A stretch of DNA of 12,025 nt from Lachnospiraceae bacterium UBA3386 (GTDB taxonomy: Bacteria > Bacillota > Clostridia > Lachnospirales > Lachnospiraceae): the NCBI GenBank assembly GCA_002358875.1, contig DEPS01000182.1, positions 1 through 12,025 of the forward strand, read 5' to 3'. Made by a program: the position numbers and the translations under genes. Shown piece after piece: positions 1 through 5,754 of this stretch (position 1 is its first letter; each line of letters opens with the position of its first letter). The notes below the pieces were generated by a model. It searched no databases. It was not told the DNA's origin and was given only the letters and a program-made list of their open reading frames with translations.

Positions 1-93
1 GACGGACAGACCCGGGACGGACAAACTCAGGATAGCGGCAGTCAGGCAGACGCGGACGGACAAACTCCGGACAGCGGAAGCCAGGCTGCCGCC
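1..93 (+). repeat. 39-bp in-frame repeat encoding a DGQT linker
   Basis: Two 39-bp units (16-54 and 55-93) encode DGQTQDSGSQADA and DGQTPDSGSQAAA. A partial copy, DGQTR, sits at 1-15, and more units may lie before the window. The repeat forms a flexible polar linker, of the kind that holds a surface domain away from the membrane. Copy number can change without breaking the frame. Confidence 0.75.
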
Positions 94-711
94 GGGGTGC
101 AGGGCGCAAACTGGTCAGTCGGTGAAGGGCGGGTAATTAATTATACCGACAGCATTGGAAGCGAGTGGATACAGATTGCTGTTCCAGTGAAAAATACCGG
201 TTCTGTCAATCTGTATCTCAGTTCCGGGACGATCGATCTCGAAGATGCGGACGGACACCTCGTGGACAGCAAAAGTCTGGTTTCCGTATACCCTGAGGTG
301 ATTATGCCCGGAGAGACCGCCTGGTATTATGAAGAAACACTCCTTGACAGCAGCCCTTCTTCGGCTCTTTCCGCCGTGCCTCATGTCAATGTAAAAGAAG
401 CCACAGTAGACTGCATCCGTTATGAGACATCCGACATTTCACTGGCAGAAGAAGAATACGGCGGTATAAAGGTGACCGGAAGAGTGGAAAATACATCTGG
501 TGAAGATGGCTCCATGGTGTATGTCGCTGTTTTTCTGTATAACAGTGAAGGCAGCCTTCTCGGTCAGGATTTCACTATCCTCGACGGGGAGCTGAAAGCC
601 GGTGACAAAATGGGCTTTGCCGTTTCCGGCTTCGGGAACGGTAACAATTATGACCTTGGCTATGTTGCATCCTATGAGATATTTGCATATCCTACTCAGT
701 TTCAGTTCTGA
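1..711 (+). CDS. FxLYD-domain surface protein, 5' end missing
   Basis: The frame is open from base 1, so the gene starts outside the window; the GTG at 97 lies inside the coding region and has no ribosome site. The visible part is 236 residues. It begins with a Gly/Asp/Gln/Ser-rich low-complexity linker containing a 13-residue repeat (DGQTxDSGSQA...). Two beta-rich regions follow, at about residues 37-150 and 155-236. The second has the look of an FxLYD domain (IKVTGRVENTS..., then VAVFLYNSEGSLLG), a small Ig-like fold common in Gram-positive lipoproteins. Linker plus such domains suggests an exported, probably lipid-anchored protein, but the signal peptide is not in view. The gene converges on the kinase gene, and its stop codon lies in the first unit of a tandem repeat. 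No enzymatic residues are evident and the precise role is unknown. Confidence 0.8.
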   Translation, partial: DGQTRDGQTQDSGSQADADGQTPDSGSQAAAGVQGANWSVGEGRVINYTDSIGSEWIQIAVPVKNTGSVNLYLSSGTIDLEDADGHLVDSKSLVSVYPEVIMPGETAWYYEETLLDSSPSSALSAVPHVNVKEATVDCIRYETSDISLAEEEYGGIKVTGRVENTSGEDGSMVYVAVFLYNSEGSLLGQDFTILDGELKAGDKMGFAVSGFGNGNNYDLGYVASYEIFAYPTQFQF

Positions 712-827
712 TCCGCTTCAGCTCTGATACGTTTCAGCTCTGATACGCTTCAGCTCTAATATGTTTCAGTTCTGAAAGTTTCAGCTCTGATACGTTTCAG
801 CCAAAAGCGTTTCAGTTCTGATCGATT
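703..827. repeat. degenerate 16-bp tandem repeat, eight units
   Basis: Eight consecutive units of 15-16 bp begin at 703, 719, 735, 751, 767, 782, 798 and 813, with consensus CAGCTCTGATACGTTT. The first unit contains the TGA stop of the FxLYD protein gene (709-711), so the array fills the 3' end and the space before the convergent kinase gene. No dyad exists within a unit and no spacer separates them, so this is a simple tandem array and not a CRISPR. Its function is unknown. Confidence 0.85.
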
Positions 828-846
828 AACTTCCGTTTTTTCGTTT

Positions 847-883
847 CATGAGCTGACCGGTATATTGAATCTGTCAGCTCATG
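847..883. repeat. perfect 11-bp inverted repeat between convergent genes
   Basis: CATGAGCTGAC (847-857) and GTCAGCTCATG (873-883) are perfect complements with a 15-nt loop. The TGA of the minus-strand kinase gene (876-874) lies in the stem. A hairpin between two convergent genes is what one expects of a shared transcript end, but neither strand has a T-run after the stem (the plus side continues GATAAAAC), so it is not a canonical intrinsic terminator. Confidence 0.6.
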
Positions 884-2055
884 GATAAAACTACCACGAT
901 CATGATAATGAGAGAGATGAACGCCAGCAGGGTATCAGCAGCCAGAACCGCCAGGGTCTTCAGGTAAGGGTTCCTGATCCGGTTGATCTGTAAAACAGAC
1001 CATACATCCAAATAATTGGCTGAAAAGAAGATGATGCCGGCTCCGAATATGAAAAGAAGAATCCTCTCAATCAGGGTCATGAGGCCGGGAAGAATGTCTT
1101 TTGCAGTAAAAGTCAGGCTCAGGCTGACCAGAATGATATAGCCGACAGATGCTGTCAGCATATTGACAGGGCTGCCGCTCCGAAATCCCGGTGGCAGGTA
1201 TTTTTGAAAATATGTCTTTTCCCGGCCCGTACCGCTGCTGCGGTCAAGGTAAGCTTCGAGTTCTTCCCTGAGCGCGCGGGCACTTTTATAGCGGGTCTTC
1301 GGATCGATGCGGGTGCATTTTCTCACAATAGCTGCAAGGCCGCCCAGCTTTTTTCTCTCTGAGGCGGGGCTTTCGGGGAGGGCCTTTCCATCTCCTGCGG
1401 AAGGCTCTGTTTTTTTCGAGAACAGGCCTGGATTTTTAGAAGAAATCAGTGATTCCTTAGGAAGCTTTCCTGTAACAAGTTCACAGAGCAGAACCCCCGC
1501 GGCATAGAGATCGGTCTGTATGCCCGAAGATCCAAAGCCGTACTGTTCAGGCGCGGCATATCCCTGTGTTCCTATGAGCCGGGTGTCCTGTGTTTTTTCA
1601 GGATCCGCGCGCCTGGCGGCATTCATGTCGAGCAGGCGGATATTTCCCTCCGACGTAAGCATAACATTAGAAGGCTTGATGTCGCGGTGAAGGATCGGCG
1701 GTTTTGCACTGTGGAGCTGTTCCAGAATTTTGCACAGCTGTACAATGATCTCTGCGGCTTCATATCTTGAAAAACGGTTTCCGTTGTCAAGAAATTCCCG
1801 CAGAGTCTGTCCGCTCACATATTCTTCAATCACGGTCAGGGTGCCGTCCTTCTCGACTACATCCACGATTTCCGGGGTGCCCCTGACATGATGATCCCGC
1901 AGATACCCATAAACCTCCGCATTGTAAATATCCAGGACCTTCTTTACATAAACGCGGCCCGATGCGGCATGCTGGACCAGCGTGACGCTATGTCCGCTGT
2001 CGATGACAGCGATCTGCCGGTAACCGGCAAGCGCAAGATCATCTGTGTTGATCAT
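874..2055 (-). CDS. membrane-anchored Hanks-type Ser/Thr protein kinase
   Basis: A 393-residue protein with a kinase domain at about residues 10-275 and three predicted C-terminal membrane helices (about 300-318, 328-350, 367-391). It should phosphorylate Ser/Thr on target proteins at the inner face of the membrane. Visible motifs are the ATP-site lysine in VYVKK (38/39), a helix-C glutamate candidate E47, HRDIKPSN (123-130) and GTQGYAAPEQYG (162-173). Two departures stand out: the Gly-rich loop is not a clear GxGxxG, and DFG is replaced by D143-M-N. The metal-binding Asp is kept, so activity is still likely. No extracellular sensor follows the helices, unlike PknB/PrkC with PASTA repeats. 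ATG 2055 is chosen because GGAGG sits 6 nt before it; upstream in-frame ATGs (2082, 2073) have no such site. It overlaps the HTH gene by 17 bp, which implies translational coupling. The target is unknown. Confidence 0.9.
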   Translation of the reverse strand: MINTDDLALAGYRQIAVIDSGHSVTLVQHAASGRVYVKKVLDIYNAEVYGYLRDHHVRGTPEIVDVVEKDGTLTVIEEYVSGQTLREFLDNGNRFSRYEAAEIIVQLCKILEQLHSAKPPILHRDIKPSNVMLTSEGNIRLLDMNAARRADPEKTQDTRLIGTQGYAAPEQYGFGSSGIQTDLYAAGVLLCELVTGKLPKESLISSKNPGLFSKKTEPSAGDGKALPESPASERKKLGGLAAIVRKCTRIDPKTRYKSARALREELEAYLDRSSGTGREKTYFQKYLPPGFRSGSPVNMLTASVGYIILVSLSLTFTAKDILPGLMTLIERILLFIFGAGIIFFSANYLDVWSVLQINRIRNPYLKTLAVLAADTLLAFISLIIMIVVVLSMS

Positions 2056-2491
2056 AAAGTTCCTCCAGTCCATGCTCCGCAAGGAGCGCGTTTACATCCG
2101 CTATCTCGTAAATCCCGGACCCGAAGGCTGTGATCAGCACCGCGTCCCTGGAAAGCCTGGCGTAAAGAGGGGACATGCCATAGATCTTCAGGGCCCTCTG
2201 GGTCTCCTCAAGAGTAAACCGTCCCCCCATGCACAGCCGCAGGATCATGTCGCGGCGGCGGGTGCGCTTTTCCTCGGAAATCAGTTTATAACCGTATCCT
2301 TCAGAGATATCCGCACGCAGAAAAACCTCCTGCTGCAGTAATCCTTTTTCATGAAAAAGCGTCCGCATATATTTCGCGAACGGTTTTTCTTCAGAAAAGA
2401 GCTCTTCCGCGTTCTCCTTCAGATAATTCTCTACCCTTGACGGAGAAGTCTGCCTGAGTATATTCGTAAGAGTTCGCGTTGTTTTTTTCAT
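2039..2491 (-). CDS. HTH-type putative regulator coupled to the kinase
   Basis: A 150-residue cytoplasmic, basic protein with no signal or membrane segment. Residues about 50-88 (KGLLQQEVFLRADIS...YKLISEEKRTRRRDMILRL) have the pattern of an XRE/Cro-type helix-turn-helix followed by a basic helix. The C-terminal half (LYARLSRDAVLITAFGSGIYEIADVNALLAEHGLEEL) resembles a conserved helical tail that I associate with Lachnospiraceae HTH proteins found near small kinases; that link is from memory, not from a search. ATG 2491 (MKKTTRTL) is preferred over ATG 2512 because AGG lies 7 nt before it, though both are possible. It is first in a two-gene operon with the kinase and overlaps it by 17 bp. It may be the kinase's substrate or effector, which is inference. 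Confidence 0.75.
   Translation of the reverse strand: MKKTTRTLTNILRQTSPSRVENYLKENAEELFSEEKPFAKYMRTLFHEKGLLQQEVFLRADISEGYGYKLISEEKRTRRRDMILRLCMGGRFTLEETQRALKIYGMSPLYARLSRDAVLITAFGSGIYEIADVNALLAEHGLEELYDQHR
2062..2066 (-). promoter_or_regulatory. ribosome binding site deciding the kinase start
   Basis: GGAGG on the minus strand, 6 nt before ATG 2055. It lies inside the coding region of the upstream HTH gene, so ribosomes ending that gene pass over the kinase start. It rules against the longer start at 2082. Confidence 0.8.
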
Positions 2492-2609
2492 AAAAATACC
2501 TGCTCCGGACATTGTTTTTGCCTGATTCCCGGGAAAAACCTGTCTTTTAAGGACGGGTGATGCTCAAACCCGGATCTTTTCCGGCTGAAAAATACTACAA
2601 AGCGATTCT

Positions 2610-2639
2610 ATTATAGCTGTGTTCACTGTTTTCTGAAAA
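2610..2639 (-). promoter_or_regulatory. promoter of the HTH-kinase operon
   Basis: Read on the minus strand, TTTTCA (2639-2634), an 18-bp spacer and a perfect TATAAT (2615-2610) form a sigma-A type promoter. Transcription would start near 2602, leaving a leader of about 110 nt before ATG 2491. The -35 is 4/6 to consensus. The leader includes a short dyad CCGGA/TCCGG within 2570-2584. Confidence 0.6.
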
Positions 2640-2682
2640 TAATTTTATGAAAAAAAAACACACACTTTTTACATATGCGTGT

Positions 2683-2727
2683 TACAATGTATCTGTCTTT
2701 GATTATCAGGGCGCGGGGACTTTTATT
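2683..2727 (+). promoter_or_regulatory. candidate promoter(s) of the SH3 lipoprotein gene
   Basis: Two weak candidates lie upstream of the lipoprotein. One is an extended -10, TGTTACAAT (2680-2688), without a good -35. The other is TTGATT (2699-2704), 17 bp, TTTATT (2722-2727), 4/6 at each box. Either leaves a leader of about 90-130 nt. They sit about 60-110 bp from the divergent HTH promoter, so one regulator could reach both. Confidence 0.3.
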
Positions 2728-2778
2728 CCAAATGCGACCGGGATTCGTTATTCCCAGATGTCCCCATGTTCCCGAATC
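2715..2778 (+). other. potentially structured leader of the lipoprotein mRNA
   Basis: The 329-bp gap between the divergent genes (2492-2820) holds the two promoter areas and this leader. GGGGAC (2715-2720) can pair with GTCCCC (2760-2765), while GATTCG (2742-2747), in the loop of that helix, can pair with CGAATC (2773-2778) outside it. The helices interleave, so they form either a pseudoknot or alternative folds. The stems are short and no known riboswitch is recognised. Confidence 0.25.
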
Positions 2779-2807
2779 GTTTCTTCATTAAACAAATTTC
2801 ATTATTC

Positions 2808-2812
2808 GGAGG
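2808..2812 (+). promoter_or_regulatory. ribosome binding site of the lipoprotein gene
   Basis: GGAGG 8 nt before ATG 2821. It settles the start at the lipoprotein signal and rejects the in-frame ATG at 2647. Confidence 0.85.
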
Positions 2813-2820
2813 TCAAGTTT

Positions 2821-3399
2821 ATGAAAAAGAGACTGGTAACATACATCCTCATTTCCGCTATGGCGGCTGCTGTCTTTGCAGGCTGCAGCAAGAAAGACGG
2901 TGGGGATGCCGCTGCAAACGGTGACGCCGCAGTAACAGAAGCCACCGGCGAGGAAGCTGTCGTTACAGAGCAGACCACTCAGGACGCCGTTACGGAAGCT
3001 GTCGGCACAGAGTCCACTGCTGTCGGTGCCGAAACCGTTGCGGCTGAAGACATTGCCGCAATCGAGGCCGCTGACGCCGCCGAGACCGAAACTGCATCCA
3101 CCGGAGAAGCAGCTGTCGAAGAGTATGTTGACGACGAAGAAAAGGAAGAGGGCGAAGCCACAGAAAAGCCCGCCGCGGAAGAGGAAGTTCTGGTCGTCGA
3201 TCCCGGCACCCAGTATACCGTTCGTTTTGGCGGAAATGTTTATTCTTCCCCTGAAGAGAATGCTGCCAACGTCATGTATTATGCAAATCCCGGCGACACT
3301 CTGAACATCGTCGAGCGCCTTGACAACTACTGGTACAAGGTTTCTTACTGGATCGCAGGAGAAGGTGTCGAGCACGTTGGTTATATCCAGATTCAGTAA
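2821..3399 (+). CDS. lipoprotein with acidic linker and SH3-like domain
   Basis: A 192-residue exported lipoprotein. Residues 1-22 are a lipoprotein signal (MKKR, a hydrophobic core, then lipobox VFAGC with the lipidated Cys at 22). Residues about 23-128 are a low-complexity Ala/Glu/Thr/Val linker with many Asp and Glu. Residues about 130-192 (TQYTVRFGGNVYSSPEENA...GDTLNIVERLDNYWYKVSY...GYIQIQ) look like a bacterial SH3 domain, a fold that usually binds cell-wall peptides. No catalytic domain is attached, so it is probably a wall-contacting or sensing protein. ATG 2821 is preceded by GGAGG with 8-nt spacing; the frame stays open back to 2647, but that extension lacks a ribosome site and would hide the signal peptide. 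It is divergent from the HTH-kinase operon and has its own terminator. Confidence 0.9.
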   Translation: MKKRLVTYILISAMAAAVFAGCSKKDGGDAAANGDAAVTEATGEEAVVTEQTTQDAVTEAVGTESTAVGAETVAAEDIAAIEAADAAETETASTGEAAVEEYVDDEEKEEGEATEKPAAEEEVLVVDPGTQYTVRFGGNVYSSPEENAANVMYYANPGDTLNIVERLDNYWYKVSYWIAGEGVEHVGYIQIQ

Positions 3400-3441
3400 T
3401 ATCATAATCTCCGTATAACGGATATTACGATATTATCCCCC

Positions 3442-3462
3442 GTCAGCATGGCCTGTGCTGAC
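3442..3462 (+). repeat. 7-bp hairpin before the terminator
   Basis: GTCAGCA (3442-3448) pairs with TGCTGAC (3456-3462) around a 7-nt loop. It lies between the lipoprotein stop and the main terminator and has no T-run of its own. It may protect the 3' end of the lipoprotein mRNA, which is inference. Confidence 0.5.
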
Positions 3463-3469
3463 CTATATG

Positions 3470-3504
3470 AAAAAGACTGCTGCGTCGGCAGCAGTCTTTT
3501 TTTT
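3470..3504. terminator. bidirectional intrinsic terminator
   Basis: AAAAAGACTGCTGC (3470-3483), loop GTCG, GCAGCAGTCTTTTT (3488-3501), followed by more T to 3504. The 14-bp stem with T-runs on both strands should end the lipoprotein transcript on the plus strand and the YhaN-like operon on the minus strand. The TAA of the ATPase gene (3505-3503) falls in the T-run, so the two convergent units share this element tightly. Confidence 0.92.
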
Positions 3505-5638
3505 ACTCCGGACCGATCCGGCTCTCACTGCAGGTAAGATACAGGATCTGGTATTTTTCCCCGATTTCATTAAGGAAGCGCAGTGCGCCGCGCGTCTTTT
3601 CGTCATCGAGATTCGTAAAAGGATCGTCCAGGATAAGAGGCGGCTTTTCCCCTCTTCCGGGAGGGTACATGGCATCAGCCAGTGCAGTGCGCAGGCAGAT
3701 CCCGGCGAGATCACCGTACCCGCGGCTCAGCTCCCCGGAGCTCCGCCGCCTTCCCAGTTCCTGTATTGTAACACTTGTATTGGCATCCACGCTGATCCCT
3801 GCCGCGGAATAACCGGTGATCCGCTCCCAGTAGGCGGCAAAGTTCCTTCTGATCGGATCTGAATAGCGGGAGGTCATGGATTCTTTTGCCTTTCGCAGAA
3901 AAGCCTCGGCCATCATCACATGCCTGTATGCCGCTTCGTCAGTCTCCTGCTTTTCCCTGAGCTCCCGCAGGAGACCCTCCGATTCTTCTTTTTCTTCCGC
4001 CAGTTCCGTGAGCTCCGCTATCTCGCTCTCCAGCTCGTCGAGCCCCGAGCGGCAGGTAAGTATTCTATGTCTTCCCTCCTCTATTTCAGCTTTTTTCGAT
4101 TCAAGCATCCGCCGGCTGATCAAATACTGCCTGTGCGCCTCCTGCACGATTATTCTGTCGGCATTTGTGTCCTCTGGTCTTTCCTTAAGTCTGACTTCCT
4201 TATCTTCCTTAAGTCCGGCCTTTTGCTCCTCCTTAAGCTTTTCTTCCTTAAGCTTTTCTTCCTTAAGCTTTTCTTCCTTAAGTTTTTCTCCCTTAATCTT
4301 TTCTTTTTTAATCCTTTCTTCTATCCCTTTCCCGGCTCTGCTTTTATGTATTTCCCTTCGCGGGCCTTTTTGGCTGCCCTTCGGCAATCCGGAAAGCGCC
4401 GCAGCCGCGGCCGCTAAAGCAAATACCGTCCCTGAGGCCATAAGTACCGCCCCGGCAGCACGGCTCACAAAAAGGAACACAGGGATACCCCCTGCCAGAA
4501 GGGCCGTCCCCAGGACGAGTATAAGAACCGACAGAAGTATTTGCACCGGCGCGGATGGCGATGCCGCACGCGGCTCTTCAGCATGCAGTGCTGCTATAGT
4601 AAGCGAGGCCGCGCATGGCTCTTCAGCATGCGGCGACGCCATAGTAAGCGAGGCCGCGCATGGCTCTTCAGCATGCGGCGCCGTTATAGTAAGTGAAGCT
4701 TCGCGCGGCTCCCCGGTATGAGGCGGGGATGCGGAGGGCGAAGCTTCTTCCGAAGAAGCATAGAGGCCGCTCATGGCAAAGTCCAGACTGCGGGAAGCCT
4801 TCTCAAAAGCCTCTTCCGCCTGCCGCAGCTCCTCCTGCCCTTTTAGCAGGCCGGCTTCCAGGGCGGCAATCTTCTGCTGAGCCTGGGCCCTGCGCACAAA
4901 GCACCTGCCCAGTTTTTCTTCCGGGGCTGCATCCCGGTCCTGTTTCACCCTTCGGGTGAGTTCCGCGATCCTCGCTCCGCGCCGATACAGAGCTCCGGTC
5001 GGACGTTTCGGAGTCAGGCGGTTTGCCGCTTCCACAAGGCGTTTCCGGGCATCCTCATAGCATCCCATATCACCTGCCCGGCCTGCCAGATCTCCGATCA
5101 GGGCATTGACATCATCCGTCGCCTGCGTCTCGCAGTCCTGCTGCGCAGTGAAGACAGTTCTCATAAAAGATTCCCTGTCGAGATGAAACAGCTCCTCCCC
5201 GATTTTTTCCGAATAATCAAAGCTCGGCAGGTCTGTATCCGTATCCAGCAGGTCAAAGATATCCTCTGACGGGCGTTTTCCGAAGATGCGGGTCATTTCA
5301 TATTCTTTTCCGCCCGCCTCAAAAACAAGCTTTCCGCCAAAGACGCCGCCCTGCCAGGGCAAATATTTAGCCCTTTCGTTTTTTGGACTCCTCATGCTTT
5401 TAGGGGAAGCTCCCCTGCCCGGGGCGGAAGCTGCCGTCCCCCTTGCTGCAGTATTCCCGGACGCCGCCCTTCCCGGGACCGTTCCGGGAAGGCCGTAAAA
5501 CATTGCACACAAAAAAGCGGCGAAGGTGCTTTTCCCCCACCCGTTTTCACGGCAGAGCGCATTGACGCCGTCCGAAAATGAATATTCAAAATTTCTGAGC
5601 CGCCCGAAATTTTCTATTCTGCAGTAAATCAGCTTCAT
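3503..5638 (-). CDS. yhaN: YhaN/SbcC-like ATPase with two membrane helices
   Basis: A 711-residue SMC/Rad50-type ATPase, expected to power the nuclease encoded just upstream in DNA end or hairpin processing. The P-loop is RENGWGKST (30-38), the clostridial YhaN form without the first glycine. An Ala/Gly/Pro-rich insert follows at about 53-90. The ABC signature is SSGELSRGYGDLAG (about 632-645) and Walker B is PLILDDPFTNLDD (about 664-677). Between them lie short coiled coils, four 15-residue repeats (about 296-355), two hydrophobic helices (about 365-390 and 393-417), a Lys/Glu-rich repeat (about 439-469) and another coiled coil. No CxxC zinc hook is visible. SbcC and YhaN proteins usually run to about 950-1050 residues, so the arms are short. 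Mid-protein membrane helices fit YhaN better than SbcC. ATG 5638 follows AGGAAG by 8 nt. The gene name is by family resemblance. Confidence 0.85.
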   Translation of the reverse strand: MKLIYCRIENFGRLRNFEYSFSDGVNALCRENGWGKSTFAAFLCAMFYGLPGTVPGRAASGNTAARGTAASAPGRGASPKSMRSPKNERAKYLPWQGGVFGGKLVFEAGGKEYEMTRIFGKRPSEDIFDLLDTDTDLPSFDYSEKIGEELFHLDRESFMRTVFTAQQDCETQATDDVNALIGDLAGRAGDMGCYEDARKRLVEAANRLTPKRPTGALYRRGARIAELTRRVKQDRDAAPEEKLGRCFVRRAQAQQKIAALEAGLLKGQEELRQAEEAFEKASRSLDFAMSGLYASSEEASPSASPPHTGEPREASLTITAPHAEEPCAASLTMASPHAEEPCAASLTIAALHAEEPRAASPSAPVQILLSVLILVLGTALLAGGIPVFLFVSRAAGAVLMASGTVFALAAAAAALSGLPKGSQKGPRREIHKSRAGKGIEERIKKEKIKGEKLKEEKLKEEKLKEEKLKEEQKAGLKEDKEVRLKERPEDTNADRIIVQEAHRQYLISRRMLESKKAEIEEGRHRILTCRSGLDELESEIAELTELAEEKEESEGLLRELREKQETDEAAYRHVMMAEAFLRKAKESMTSRYSDPIRRNFAAYWERITGYSAAGISVDANTSVTIQELGRRRSSGELSRGYGDLAGICLRTALADAMYPPGRGEKPPLILDDPFTNLDDEKTRGALRFLNEIGEKYQILYLTCSESRIGPE
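4231..4320 (-). repeat. 15-bp tandem repeat, six units, inside yhaN
   Basis: Six in-frame 15-bp units start at 4231, 4246, 4261, 4276, 4291 and 4306. The first three are identical (CCTTAAGCTTTTCTT on the plus strand) and the rest are diverged. They encode KEEKL-type pentapeptides that continue one highly charged helix just after the second membrane segment. More distant copies appear down to about 4186. Confidence 0.9.
4572..4751 (-). repeat. 45-bp tandem repeat, four units, inside yhaN
   Basis: Units start at 4572, 4617, 4662 and 4707. The central copies are nearly identical and the outer copies are diverged. Each encodes 15 residues of the form PHAEEPCAASLTMAS. The array lies just before the first membrane helix (about residues 296-355). 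The length is a multiple of three, so gain or loss of a unit keeps the frame. Confidence 0.9.
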
Positions 5639-5754
5639 ACATGTATCTTCCTGCCGCAGCGCACAAGAGCGGAGACCTCGCCGGGCGCTTTACGCAGATG
5701 CGAAAACGGCGGCGGGAACAGAGGATCGGCGCCCCAGCGCGTAAAATTCTTCAA

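Noticed and set aside
97..99. GTG as the start of the first gene
   Set aside because: There is no ribosome site and the frame continues upstream to base 1 through an in-frame repeat, so the gene is truncated by the window edge.
703..827. CRISPR array
   Set aside because: Units are 15-16 bp and contiguous, with no unique spacers and no cas genes nearby.
2647..2820. 58-residue N-terminal extension of the lipoprotein
   Set aside because: The frame is open by chance. It has no ribosome site, would place the lipoprotein signal internally, and covers the likely promoter and leader.
2788..3405. 205-residue minus-strand open frame
   Set aside because: It is the complement of the lipoprotein's biased Ala/Glu linker. 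The plus frame has a ribosome site, lipobox and SH3-like domain.
3876..4721. 281-residue plus-strand Ser-rich open frame
   Set aside because: It is antisense to the YhaN-like gene, is low-complexity because it mirrors the Lys/Glu and Ala repeats, and has no ribosome site or recognisable domain.
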